A DNA stretch of 64,000 nucleotides from Cryptomeria japonica (Eukaryota; Streptophyta; Pinopsida; Cupressales; Cupressaceae). Every line of letters starts with the position of its first letter. Within the stretch, counting starts at the first letter, position 1. The notes below the pieces were generated by a model. That model worked only from the letters and a program-made list of their open reading frames with translations, made no database searches and was not told the origin of the DNA. The stretch spans positions 103,498,239-103,562,238 of the forward strand of contig NC_081413.1 of NCBI RefSeq assembly GCF_030272615.1. Reading direction: 5' to 3'. A program made the position numbers and the translations under genes. Of this stretch, positions 12,201 through 23,547 are shown in pieces.

Positions 12201-12438
12201 CAAACCTCACCTTCTAACAGAGGACATAGACAAGGAGATCTGTAAAACACAAAAGGACATTGATGACATAGCAGATAACATAATTGGTTCATCTGGTCAC
12301 ATAATAGTTTTTGAGCAAGAAATGGCAGGATTTGAAGAAAAATTAGAGAAACTTGAAAAAGAAAAGGCAAGGATAAGGTCTAATGCCAGAGAACTTAAAA
12401 ATAAGCTTGGTCCTAAGTTGGACAATCTTATTTCCTAG
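9271..12438 (+). pseudogene. NA-A ORF2: long unrecognised protein, broken by five stops
   Basis: One reading frame runs from the ATG at 9271 (MASSSALEFIQNP) to TAG at 12436, 1055 codons. In-frame stops lie at 10099, 11164, 11194, 11209 and 11701, and there is no frameshift. The N-terminal 280 residues are mixed alpha/beta-like. The middle is basic with KRTRTLRKKQQ-type clusters (about residues 460-500). Next come T/E/P-rich repeats of the form TE-x-PTE (about residues 760-815). The C-terminal 200 residues are an acidic and basic coiled coil. I recognise no enzymatic motif. The matching ORF in NA-B shows the protein is a conserved part of this family, perhaps a structural or packaging protein; that function is only inferred. 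Confidence 0.8.
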
Positions 12439-12660
12439 AGAATAGAAATATTTAAGGCATTACTTTAAGGAGAACGATCACCAGAAGATCATATGCATTA
12501 TCTCACTGGCACGATCCAAAAAATTGAGGCAACTTTGAAGGACAACAAAATATTTATGCAGAGCTTGAATTTGGTTTTGGCAGATATCTTTCAGATTGTA
12601 ACCAACCGGTTACAAACTGAGGTAAATTTTTGCACTCATTTGACTATTTTTGACAGCCTT

Positions 12661-12682
12661 TGTCATTGATATCAAAGGGGGA
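12661..12682 (+). other. NA-A upstream purine tract
   Basis: The phrase tgtcattgatatcaaagggg is a second copy of the polypurine-tract context, about 150 bp before the true tract. Comparable second tracts occur in NA-B, Cop-1 and Cop-2. Confidence 0.5.
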
Positions 12683-12808
12683 CTAGTGGAGAAAAATACA
12701 TCTTCAGAGGAGATCATTTTCTCAAGGGGAGCACATCTTTTTGAAAATTTTTGGACTTCAGTTTTTGGAACAGTTTTTGGATTTTTCTCATGAGTGTTGC
12801 CATCAATG

Positions 12809-12822
12809 CCAAAGGGGGAGAT
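12809..12822 (+). other. NA-A polypurine tract
   Basis: ccaaagggggagat directly precedes the 3' LTR start. It is preceded by tgccatcaatg, as in Cop-1, and NA-B has nearly the same context. Confidence 0.85.
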
Positions 12823-13623
12823 TGCTGGCATTCTATAGTCTTATGAGAATAGTTGATGTTGTCATTGATGGAAACCAACTGGCAACCAACTGGCAAACAT
12901 CTATCAACCCACCGGCAGTTACCGGTACTGACAATAGACTTCTACATACACTGGCAGACACTTCACCAGCAGCGGCAATAATGCATACCGACACTCTAGC
13001 TAACATGGAATAAACTTTGTTTATTGTTTTATATTGTAATTATCTTTTGTAAAAGCCGACATGGCATATTGTAAAAGACTCATATATATGCATGAGATCT
13101 TATAGGTCATTTTGAAGTATGAGGGTAAGAAAGAGAGAGAGGATGATATTGTGATATAATTGATAGCGAAGGTTTTTGGTAATAGACTGAGCTTAAACCG
13201 GTATTGAACCTGGCATAGTTGATGCTGATCTGAAGTTGTACATTGTATTGGATTTTGATAATCCATTTTGTAAGTCAGTGAGACTTCTGTTTTATGATTG
13301 AGCAGTGAGCTCTAGGCTGCTAGCCTTCTTGCATGTGCAGGCCCCTCTTTGTAAGTAATATTTATTCATTGGCCAATGAGTGAATATTGTGGGTCACAAA
13401 TCCCACCGAGGTTTTTCCCACACTGGGTTTCCTCACTAAATATCTTGTGTTATTGTGTGTTCTCTATGCTGTCTATGTTATTCTTATTTGCTGCATTAAT
13501 TCTTATTTACCGGTACACTGTTTTGGGATACAAAGTTCTTAATAAGTTTAAATATTTTATTAACCGGTTAGACACTGATTCACCCCCCCTCTCAGTGTCT
13601 TTGGACTGTCATTGATTCTAACA
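12823..13623 (+). repeat. NA-A 3' LTR
   Basis: 801 bp, from TGCTGGCATT (TGTTGGCATT in the 5' copy) to CTAACA. It contains several ACCGGT/CCGGTTA words and a C-run followed by TCTCAG close to its end, a layout shared with the NA-B and copia LTRs. LTR-E at the right edge of the window belongs to the same family. Confidence 0.85.
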
Positions 13624-14917
13624 AATTCATCGACAAGAATTCAAGTCAGTGACCAACTTAACAAGGATTTATCACCAAAAACAAATTCCTCTACACTCCA
13701 AGTTATGTGAAACCTAGGCAAGTATACCTCTACAATATTTTACCTCTTATGACAAGTTTTATAATGATATTATAGTTTAAACAGATAATTCTCAATGAAA
13801 ATACACCAAGGAAAGCACTCATACTACAAGATTCACCCAAATCTTGGTTTACAATGCATTTAACACTCGATTGAGAACATTATTCAAAAAAAATAAAACA
13901 CAAATATAGGAAAATAAAATGTAATTCCATTTGGGTTGGTTGCTAAAAAAAAAAAACACTAGACTGGTGCCTAAATCTATGGGTAACAGAGTCATCTATC
14001 TGAGTAAAATATTATAGGAAAATTACATGAACTCTTCCCATAAAATTGCATGCTCACACCTTGCATAAACATTCAAATATACAACATTACAAGCCATCAT
14101 TTCAAATCACTAATTACTTCAATATATCATAATAATAATTCACCAGAATTTAATTATCTCCATGAAATAGACACACTAAAATATCACTCATCAATGACGT
14201 AATTATTGAGATAAATTTACCAATCCTAAACAGATAAATTCATATGATAGCAAGAACTAAACTAGGAGACAACATGAAATTCTATATTTCAATCATTCAT
14301 AAGTTTGTATAATTCTCTAGATATATACTCAGTTTTAAATTTCTCTATTACTCAAATCTAGCTTACCCAACATACAAAATATTTTCAAAACACCCTGCAA
14401 ATGATCTTGAAATCCCTTTTATAAAACAAGGGAGAAAAACAAGCCTCACATCATTTTCCATATGTCAAAATCTTCATGTCTAAAATATGAATATGCCTAA
14501 AGAATTCTTTTATGTTGCAATACAAAAGAGTTCAAGCCACATAACATATTTAACTGAGAATGTTTCCATAAACTCACATCCTCCTTTAACAATGATCATG
14601 AGAGAGAGTATTTAAGAAAGAGACAAATGGTTGAGCTATACAACTCAAACCATATAATGACAAATATAATGAAATTTTTTTTTAAAAGTACTAAAAAAAA
14701 CCTAGCATAAAGAAACCAATAATTATGGAGAAGTTTGTAAAACAACATAAACTTGACATTTTGACTGATAAATTCTACTCTTCAAACATTTGCAGCTTCT
14801 TTGTTGGCTTGTAAGACAACCATGTTCAGTGGATATAGCAAGGTGCTTATTAGGATAGCTAGAAAATACTTGAGATATTAGTCATTCCCTCCTTACATGG
14901 CATTCTTTCTTGTGTCA
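13624..14917. other. AT-rich stretch without recognisable genes
   Basis: Should begin with the remainder of LTR-F, but neither its end nor any coding motif could be identified. No tandem repeats or RNA genes are seen. Confidence 0.4.
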
Positions 14918-15172
14918 TTACTCTCTGAGGGTGCAGTATTTCTCATGCCAACTCTGAAACGCATAACTGACAGGCCATTCAAAATGTTTAATTTGTTGAA
15001 CTTGGCCTAGAGCTTCTTTGCATTTACTGTCAATAATGGACCTTACATATGGAATGAATTTTGTAAAATCCATATCCTTTGATACCATCTTATCAATTGC
15101 AATGTAGTAGACAAGCTCTATGAGGTGATCTCCATCACTCATCTTTTGTATTACAATTGTTTCTATGCCAGA
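14918..15172 (-). pseudogene. Possible host exon fragment, unknown
   Basis: The frame starts in-phase at about 15172 (HSGIETIVIQKMSDGDHL) and runs 84 codons to the stop at 14918. It is fully open, with a mixed globular composition (aromatic, hydrophobic and charged residues, e.g. HFEWPVSYAFQSWHEKYC). It does not resemble any retroelement domain I know. The end of Gyp-D's LTR lies just beyond its 5' side, so a gene may have been hit there. It may be the last exon of a host gene or an old gene fragment. Confidence 0.3.
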
Positions 15173-15181
15173 ATGCAGTCA

Positions 15182-16269
15182 TGTGTTATTAAGCTAATTA
15201 GCAAATAAGAATAAATCACCAATTATCAACTAATTAACAAACATCAAACATAATCAATGAAAATCAATACAAAATAAGGAATGAATTCAAATAAAAGACT
15301 CCCTCATTTTGCATCTTTTCTTCCATTGTGCTTCTCCAATTTGAGTGGTTGGTGGCTCTTAGGTATTGCACCAATTTCCTACATACAAATATTTTGAAGA
15401 ATTTGATTATGTGATTCTAGCTTGAATTGAGAAAATGATGTTGAATTTATAGATTTTCAACACAAAGGAGGTGAGATATAGAATTCAAGTGTTGATTGAT
15501 AGATGATTGGTTTAGATTGACCAGTTAACAGGGTTGATTGATTTGTTAACTCAATAGATTAATCTGTTAACATGATTGATTGGAGAGTGAACTAAATAGA
15601 TTGGCTAGTAAACTCATTTGATTGATCAGTGAACTGAATGACTGGGGAGATGACTGAATTGATGGATTAGTCATAAAAAGTTGATTTTGTTTAAAAAGGA
15701 TGATTGACGAGTTACCTGAGTTAACTGATTAGACAACTGATTTGATCAATCAGTTATGATTTTAGCATGTGTTGTAGGAATTTGAAATTGAATTTAATTT
15801 TCATTTTCAATTTGAATTTGAATTTGGTCATTCGAATGCTGAAATGCACATGAAATTAACCGGAATTCAGATTTGGTGAAATATGAATTTGGAAATGTAG
15901 AATTAGATTGAAATGATATGAAATTCAAATTTGGGGAAATATGAAATGAAATTAGATGAAACTAATTGGAATTATAATTTGGGGAATTGTTGGCATTTAA
16001 TTAATTAATTTAAATAATTTAAATGAAATTATTTAAACATAGGAAATTGAATTAATTAAATAATAAAGATTATTTAATTAAAGAATAAATCATAATTAAT
16101 TAAATAATTGAGATATGATTAACTGATTAAAATGATTTGATAATAGAAATAGAATAATTAGAAGTGTTGAAGGGCGATGATTAGAAGAAATAGATAGTTT
16201 AATCAAATAATTAAAGAATTACTTAATAAATTAGATGAATAATTAGTGTAGAATTAACGAGACGTTTTT
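15182..16269 (-). repeat. Gyp-D 3' LTR (degenerate)
   Basis: Collinear with the Gyp-C LTR: the left end TGTGTTATTAAGC corresponds to TGTCTATGC, a minus-strand TATA-like ctataaattcaac occurs near 15465, and runs of TTAATTAAAT follow. The LTR start (right end) has lost about 17 bp including the TGTAGACACC terminus; gagacgttttt joins directly to ccctctttgagac. The left boundary is approximate and no target duplication could be tested. Confidence 0.55.
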
Positions 16270-16539
16270 CCCTCTTTGAGACAATGTTAGAACGACATTG
16301 TTTCAAATGAATTGAAAATAAAATTGCCCTAGTATGTCCTGGTGACACTAGGGTATAAATATGCCCCCTCAGAAAAAGTGGTCAGAAAATTGTGGAACGA
16401 AGACCCATTTTTTCAAAAATGTGCTAGATAGTGATATTATGAAGTTTGAAATGGTTTCAATCTCATTGGTTACATCTACAACTGCGTTGAATTTGGAGGG
16501 ATCCACGGGCATTATGTTGAGAAAAACCCTAATTTTGAG
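16270..16539 (+). promoter_or_regulatory. Upstream region of PMD copy 2 (Gyp-D), cut by Gyp-C
   Basis: Collinear with 18003-18274, the region upstream of PMD copy 1: ccctctttgagac near the start, tataaatatgccccctcaga, and ccctaattttgag at the end. Gyp-C is inserted directly after ttgag. The continuation at 61411 begins ttgagcttataaattg, which restores the copy 1 order ttgagctataaata. Confidence 0.75.
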
Positions 16540-17995
16540 TGTCTATGCTAAAATTCATCATGTAATCAAATTAAAAAACAAGGGAAATCATGAATCCCTA
16601 TTCAATTAAATAATTTAAACAAAGTCAATGAAATAATGCAAACAAACAATAGGAATGTAAAATATTTTATCCAAAACTCCCTATCCCATGATTGCATATT
16701 GTTTCCATTATTCTTCTCCTCTTTGTGGTATGATGGCTCTCAGATATTGCACTGGCAACCTGCAAGTGACACAAAGATTCGAAGTTCATGATTCAGAGAG
16801 ATTGTGAGGAATTGAATGCTCAATTTATAGATTATTGGAGAGGATTGATTGAGAGGTGGAATAAAATGATCAAGAGGTGGAACTTAGGTGAGCTCACATG
16901 CTGGTTGATAGTTGAACTACTGATTGAGAAAAAAGTCGATTGAAAGATCAAAAAGAGTGATTGGAGGATAATTAAAGAGGAGGAAATAGTTAACTAATTG
17001 AAAGCTTTTTGGAAAAAAGCAAAGTGGAAGATAGAAATAGAGATTGAAAAGATAATGATTTAATTAATTAATTAATTTAATTAATTAATTTAGCATGTGC
17101 TTGCATTTTGACTTTGATTTTCAATTTAATCTTTGCATGAGATTTAATTCAAATATTGAATTTATTTTAAATTCAATTTGTTATTTGAATATATTTAGAA
17201 CTTGACCTTGATATTCAATTTGATCTTTGAAATCATGCGCATGTATTTGAAATTAGAAGAAATTAGAAGAATTTGAATTTGAATTGGATGAAATAATTAG
17301 TTAATTAAATAATTTAAAGAAATTATTTAATTATTTAGAAATTGAATTTAATTAAATTAAAAAAACAATTCAAATTAAAGGATTAAAAGTTCAATTAATT
17401 AAATAATAAGTATTTAATTAATATTTAGAAGAATTAATTAAATTAAATGAAATTCGAATTTGGGAATTTGGAATAAGAAATTAGGAGAATTAATTAGTTA
17501 ATTAAATAATTTAAAGAAACTATTTTATTATTTATAAATTAAATTTAATTAAATAATAAAGATTATTTAATTTAAAGGATTAAAAGAAAATACTTAAATA
17601 TGTAGAAATTGAGCTTTAATTAAATAATAAAGACTATTTAATTTAAAGGATTAAAATCATAATTAATTAATATTTAATTAATATTTAAAAAGGGTTAATG
17701 ATTAATTGAATAGAGATAGAAATAGAAAATGGGATTTATTTAAATAATGAAGATTATTTAAATTGAGGATTAAAAATCACAATTAATTAAATAATAAATA
17801 TTTAATTAACATTAGAATATGGTTTGAATGATTAAATGATGATAGAATTAAAAATAGAATAATTAGTAAGATGATGAGGAAATATGAAATTAGAAGAATA
17901 AGATTAATTAACTTAATTAAAGAATTAACTAATTATTTAACTAAGTTAGACGAATAATTAGTACATGATCAATGAGACATTTTTAGGTGTCTACA
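16540..17995 (-). repeat. Gyp-C 3' LTR
   Basis: 1456 bp. It matches the 5' LTR (58619-61410) along its length apart from small indels and S2. On the minus strand a TATA-like box (ctataaattg) lies at 16821-16830. About two thirds is TTAATTAAATAA-type AT-rich sequence with internal partial duplications (e.g. 17530-17700). Confidence 0.9.
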
Positions 17996-18014
17996 TTTGC
18001 CCCTCTTTGAGACA
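17996..18014 (-). other. Gyp-C polypurine tract
   Basis: Minus-strand reading tctcaaagaggggcaaa stands directly before the 3' LTR start TGTAGACACC. LTR-F has the same kind of tract. Confidence 0.75.
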
Positions 18015-18274
18015 AAGTTGAAACGACATTGTTTCAAAGAAAACAAAAAAATTTCCTGTCCCACTATGCCTTAGTAACACTGTATAGTGTAAATATGCCC
18101 CATCGGAAGAGGTGGTCAAAAAATTTAGAATTTGAGACCATATTTTCGATATCATTATAGTGAGCAATTGTGTGAAGTTTTGTGGAATTTCGAGATCATT
18201 TTGAGTAGCCTACAAGTTGTTTGAAGTTCATGGGGACCACAGGTGTCGAAGTGGAAAAAACCCTAATTTTGAGC

Positions 18275-18282
18275 TATAAATA
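18275..18282 (+). promoter_or_regulatory. TATA box of PMD copy 1
   Basis: tataaata lies 100 bp before the proposed ATG at 18375. Copy 2 has tataaatt 97 bp before its ATG. Position and flanking sequence are conserved, so the antisense gene appears to have its own promoter. Confidence 0.6.
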
Positions 18283-18374
18283 GATAGTTTGGCCTTTCAT
18301 ATGCTCATTTTCATTGTGTTGAGTGCCTGGAGATCCTTGCGAGTCTCTTGATTTCTTGTGAGTATTTGATCATC

Positions 18375-20698
18375 ATGACTGGCTATAGGGCACGAGTGCA
18401 CCTGTTTGACCAAGTACGTCCTTACCAGAGATCTCTGGGGACTGGCGACATGGTATGTTTCCAAATTTTTTGCTTGTTTTTGTATTTTTTTCAAAAAAAA
18501 CTAGAGGTCTAGGTTTTAGTCATCACGCATATGCCTATCGACTTTCACGCATATGCCATAAGTGTTATGCAAACTCCTTAAGTGTACCTCAAGAGTGTAA
18601 GTGTCATGCATAGGTGCTTAGTGTCACACATTCCTCTATCTGTTTACACATTAGTGTTCACTTTTACGCATTCGTTGTAATTGTTACACATAAGCTTTAA
18701 GTGTACCACAATAGTGTTAAATGTTATAAATAAGTATTAAACTTTAAGCATTCGTTGTTAATTGAAGATTTTTGTCATGTGTTTGATCAAATTTTTATCG
18801 CGGCATCCGATAATTGACACTTTCAATGTTTTCTATGTGCAAGAGAATATTGGAGTGTCATACTGCCGATAGAGTAGACCTAGTGGACTTGATCTTCGAT
18901 TCGAGTTACTTGATGAGGAGATTGCACAAATTTGACATATGGGATTATATCATGTTTTACATTTTCCAAAGGTTACGGCCAACAGGGCCTTGATTACGAC
19001 GTTAGTGGAGCGGTGGCATTCCGAGACACGTACCTTCCATCTTCCTTCTAGTGAGGTGTCTATTACTTTAGAGGATGTTTGGCATATACTGCATATTCCC
19101 ATCCATGGTGTGAGAGTTGTATATGATCATGACGATGGCATCGCTGAACTGTGTTCCCTTTTTGAGTGTGAGGAGCGGGATTTATAGATTAGTGGTCATT
19201 ATGATATCCCTTGGGCTCGCTTGGACTATGATGATCTTACTATAGTATTGTGCAATATCGTAGGTGGTTTGTTGATTCCTGACAGATGGGGCAGAGTGCT
19301 CCATGATATGACTATTCATCATCGAGTATATGTTTGGGGTCCTTGTCTATTATCCATGGTTTATTATCAGATGCACAACATTGTATACTTGGGATACCAA
19401 TCGATCAGCTGTGGTGTGACATTGCTCCAGACGTGGGCTTGGGAGCACATTTCTATCTCGAGGCCAGTTATTCATGTTGACTTGCAGCCTGAGGAGCCAC
19501 ATGCATACAGATATACACCTAGTATTAGACATAGGGGTTCAGGTAACACCTCGTACTGCAACATTAGCTTGATGTCTTGCAGCATTTTATTTGGAGACCA
19601 TATTTAGATTGCCCTGGTTGGGCAGATGATGCACAACACTTTCCTTTCTACAGACATGAGAGATATCTTATTGGGAGGACCATTGAGATGTAGAGGATTA
19701 TTGAGATGTCTCTTCTAGGACAAGTACTCAGATAGTTTGGATAGGTACAAGTGACACCTGTTGGTATAGTGTACTTTTCTCGTGTTTCTTGTGAGGTTTC
19801 TGATTGGGGTGTGTGCATACAACCACATGTGGCAACTACCGAGTTTGATGCTCTTCAGGCATTACCGTGGGGTTGGAGTGTAGGTACAATAGATCCAGGG
19901 ACCACTCGTGAGTATGATGCATGGTGGGCCAGACATAGGCCTATTCCACTAACTGATCTAACTATTTTGATCATAGTGCAGTAGATACAACATCTTAAAC
20001 AACGACTAAGGATACACATGGGGGAGAGGAGGGGAGATGACAGAGGAGGGGATGGCGGAGGAGGAGAGAAGGGCAGAGGAGGACATGAGGGGATAGATGA
20101 GGATGTAGACTTTGGTGGAGACACTAAGTCTATGAGCAGTGAAGATGACGATGATTCCTCAGTCATGGAGCAGTGAGGATGAGGATGATGATGACATGCT
20201 AGAGTTAGAGGATGTTCTTGCTGCAGAGGGGGAGGAGGAGATGGAGGATAGGGTGGTGATGGAGATGATGATGATCTGCAGATTCTCAGAGCATGGATTT
20301 AGAGTCTAGAGGATGAGGTTACTAGACTTAGGCAGTGACGAGATGCTGAGCGGTAGGTATTCCACAGAGACTATGGTGCATTAGAGACTGAGAGAGAACG
20401 TCTCCAGAAGGAGAGAGATGACACAATTAGATGGTCATAGATGGTTCTGACTGCTTATGATCAACATTTTTCTCCAAGTACCGATGCACACAGACAGTTT
20501 GACAAACTCTATTATGGTATACAGGAGGCCTTTTATTATCAGCAACTCTACCATGAGGCTGTACCTGAGGGACAAAGAGATCTGAGCTTTAGTGAGGTTA
20601 GAGGTCATTCTGGTTCTAGTAGGACTTATACACAGAGGACCAGCAGTAGTGGTGTTATGGGTCCACCTCAGCATCATGGGGAAGGATCTAGCAGGTAG
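18375..20698 (+). pseudogene. PMD copy 1: antisense plant mobile domain gene in Gyp-C
   Basis: Exon 1 (18375-18452, 26 codons, MTGYRARVHLFDQVRPYQRS...) ends at a GT donor. The proposed intron runs to AG at 18844-18845, where the frame resumes and aligns with copy 2. Exon 2 carries the plant mobile domain: LVERWHSETRTFHLP, VSITLEDVWHILHIPI, WGPCLL, QTWAWEHI, and the C-terminal AWWARHRPIP. An acidic/glycine-rich hinge (about 20020-20300), a short coiled coil (LEDEVTRLRQ) and a polar tail follow to TAG 20696. Stops lie in exon 2 (18870, 18933, 19184 and more), with frameshifts near 19600. PMD proteins include plant MAIN/MAIL1 silencing factors and transposon-borne forms; this is a transposon form. 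Orientation is opposite to the element. Confidence 0.8.
18453..18845 (+). other. Proposed intron of PMD copy 1
   Basis: Donor ATG|gtatgt and acceptor gcaagag| are consistent with a phase-0 intron. Exon 1 length (78 nt) and intron position equal those in copy 2, where the donor is ATG|gtgagt and the acceptor is aatgcag|. Confidence 0.65.
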
Positions 20699-22049
20699 GA
20701 TCCACCTGGAGATAGAGGTAGTGTGGGTTGACACATTGAGATCATGTTATCTGAGCCTTTGGGCATGCTTTTATGATTATTGTATTCTGACACATTACTA
20801 TTATTTATTTATATATATGATATGTAGTTTTTAGGCAGTGGTCTATTATGCTTTGTTTTCCATGTGTGTTGTATGATTCTATGTTTTATGTTATGCATGT
20901 CTATATGATTTATAAATGACTGTTTATGAATGTAATGGTTTCTACATGACTTATGATGTTATGAATGCAATGATTGGTTTAATGATTTCTATATGATATA
21001 TGATATGAATCCAATGGTTTCTACATGATTTATGAATGATTTTTATAAATGAATTCCATTAACACTATACAAATGTAATTTACACTATATGGATGCAACT
21101 TAAAACTATATGGATGCAACATTGTTTTTGTATAATAATGCCAGAATATTCTTTTAACTTAGATTGACCTTGAAGAAATTTTAGTAAGATTAAAGAAATA
21201 AGAGATTGATGAAAGAATAATGTTAGATGAGAGGAAATGATTTAGAAAGAGATGAGAAATCAACAAACTATCAATAAACAGATGAGATGAAAATGAGAAT
21301 GATTGATTCACGAACCTGTGTCATTATTAATTGCGCAATATATATTCATCACTGAGCCTTATTATTGAACAATGGAGCTTCACATTAGGGTATAAGGAAC
21401 CAATATGTAAAGATATCTCATTGAAGAAACAAACACGTAGCACACAAGGAGTGAAACCCTTCATTCTAGGAAATACACTAGGGGTCGAGGTATGCGTGAC
21501 ATTCACAAGTTGAATGCTCCTATCATAGATACCCACTAGAGAAATTTCCGTAGAACTTCATTGGTTCACACCACAAACAATAAACAAAGAAAAAGATAAT
21601 GCCCATCCTGACTCCTCTAGTCACTTGTGGACATCCTTGAGTAGCATAGGAACATAATTTAACGTCAAATAATAAAAGATAAAGACTGACCCAGACAAAA
21701 TTCAACAACTATACTAACCTTGTGCCTTCGTTCTCAGTTACTTGATGTGATAGCTGATAATGTCTAATCCCAGAAAGTTGCGGACCCCTTTTAAGACTAA
21801 CCTGTCTAATTCCGAGTGTATCCTCTTCTATTTAAGACAAGATAATCATCACTTGATATGGATGTGATATGATTGATAAGACAATTTGATCAGTTGATTG
21901 CAGATGTTTGACTGGATAGTCGTATCCTTTGTTAATTTTGTGCGAAGCATTTGCTGGATATCTGCTAGGGTATTTGTTTCTTGCAAGACATTTTATTGCA
22001 AGTTTTTTGATTGATTTTTTATTGTTTTTGGGCTGATTTTATGGATAGC
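20699..22049. other. Non-coding region of Gyp-C between PMD gene and integrase
   Basis: T-rich sequence with loosely repeated tgattctatatgatttatgaatg phrases (20850-21060). No gene is recognised at 21100-22049. Confidence 0.5.
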
Positions 22050-22204
22050 TATTTGAATGTTTTTGGATTCGGTGGATTGATATTTGAATGTTTTTGGATT
22101 CGGTGGATTGATATTTGAATGTTTTTGGATTTTATGGATCGATATTTGGATGTTTTTGGATTTTGTGGATTGATATTTGAATGTTTTTGGATTTATTTTT
22201 TTCC
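22050..22204. repeat. 31-bp tandem repeat
   Basis: Five head-to-tail units of the form tatttgaatgtttttggatt plus an 11-base variable end. The first two are identical; later units diverge and merge into further tttttggatt repeats up to about 22400. Confidence 0.85.
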
Positions 22205-23547
22205 GGATTGTATTTGAATATTTTTGGTTGATTTTTCAAGACATTGTATGATTTTCAGGACTTTATTTGAATGTTTTTGGATTTTTTACTGTTTTTCAGA
22301 ATTTTTCTTTTTTGAATTTTTATGTTTTCCTAATGTTTTTGGATTTTTGAAAGATTTTCCAATGTTTTTTGGATTTTTTCAGGACTCTATATGATTTTTA
22401 GGATTTTTTCCAGTTATGCCCCCAGTGTTCAGACTTGTATGACATGATGATCTATAGAATGCAGGTGGTGACAATGAATTTTTTACATGACCTATGTTAA
22501 TGCAATGTACATTTCCTATTCTAACAAGGATGACTGTGTTTGTTTAGTATTTTTTAATACACCAATTGAGTTAGAGGTACAAAACATTTCATAGATAAGC
22601 GGTCAATCGATCCTTAAGGTCCCTTGGAACATCCAAATTAACACACTTAGTGACTAGGATTTATAGATGGAGACACAAAAAACTTCCCCATTGGTTCTTG
22701 AAACTTTGATCTTCTTTTTCCCATGTGTGTGGAAATGAGTTAATTCCAGCTCTTGTGTTCACTAAAGATCCTTAGCATCCTATATTACTAGCTACGTGGA
22801 TTATCCTAACTTCAAAAAGCATCCCGAATAGAGCCTCGCTGCCAGGAAGCTTGTAGAGCTCTGATGAGGTTATAGACTGTAATTTCTCAATCATTGCTCC
22901 ATTACCAGTAGGCATTCATATCCCTGATGGAGTTACTTGCATGTTCCCATAGTCAAGCTTTTTGTTGCACTTTGTATGCGTGATATTTCAGTTATATATC
23001 ATTTCTCTTTTGCCTTGAGATGGATATTTGGCATAGCACTTTTTTATTTTTTATTTTCTTGCCTTGACTTGTAAGTAATGAAACTTACTTGGGTATGACA
23101 ATTACAATGACGCTAAAGTAGAATTTTAGATTTTTCACTAGTCATATGATCGATTGGGTGTCTCGAATAAATTAGAGATTTTGTTAATGTGTTTGAGATA
23201 TATCAATTTGATAGATTTTGGGTTAACAAGTCTCAAATAGTGAAATCACTACCCAACCATAAGTAAAACATCGTCACAGGGTGATGTTGAAAATGAATGA
23301 CCTGAGGATCTCAAAGACTTCATGTTCAAATACCTAAGAAAGGAGATGACCCTTGTTTCTCTTGAATGCAAACAGATGATAAACTTGGACAGTTTCCTTG
23401 TTTTATTGATGCTACTATATGTAAATGCAGGAATTTTGCAAATGCGATGAATTTAAAAAAGAAGCTATATGTGATGTAGTGCTTTGAATAAAATGAGATG
23501 CAATACGGAAAGTAAAACCTAAACTAACCCAACCCTTAGATATAATA
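22205..23547. other. Non-coding region of Gyp-C downstream of integrase
   Basis: T-rich decayed repeats to about 22400, then no recognisable coding sequence or structure up to the integrase frame. It lies between integrase and PMD copy 1, a usual place for untranslated spacer in Tat elements. Confidence 0.5.

Larger units (their letters stand above)
7874..13623 (+). mobile_element. NA-A: pol-less LTR retrotransposon
   Basis: Bounded by TGTTGGCATT at 7874 and ...CTAACA at 13623. Flanks are AATTA (7869-7873) and AATTC (13624-13628), a 5-bp target duplication with one mismatch. The order is truncated 5' LTR, ORF1 (coiled coil plus four zinc knuckles), ORF2 (unknown, about 1055 codons), upstream purine tract, polypurine tract, 3' LTR. 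There is no protease, integrase, reverse transcriptase or RNase H. LTR start and polypurine tract resemble those of Cop-1 and Cop-2, which suggests mobilisation in trans. NA-B has the same gene order. Confidence 0.85.

Noticed and set aside
16000-18000. Replication origin or matrix-attachment region suggested by extreme AT content
   Set aside because: The AT-rich texture is part of the Gyp-C and Gyp-D LTRs and is repeated at 59100-61400; composition alone does not support a function.
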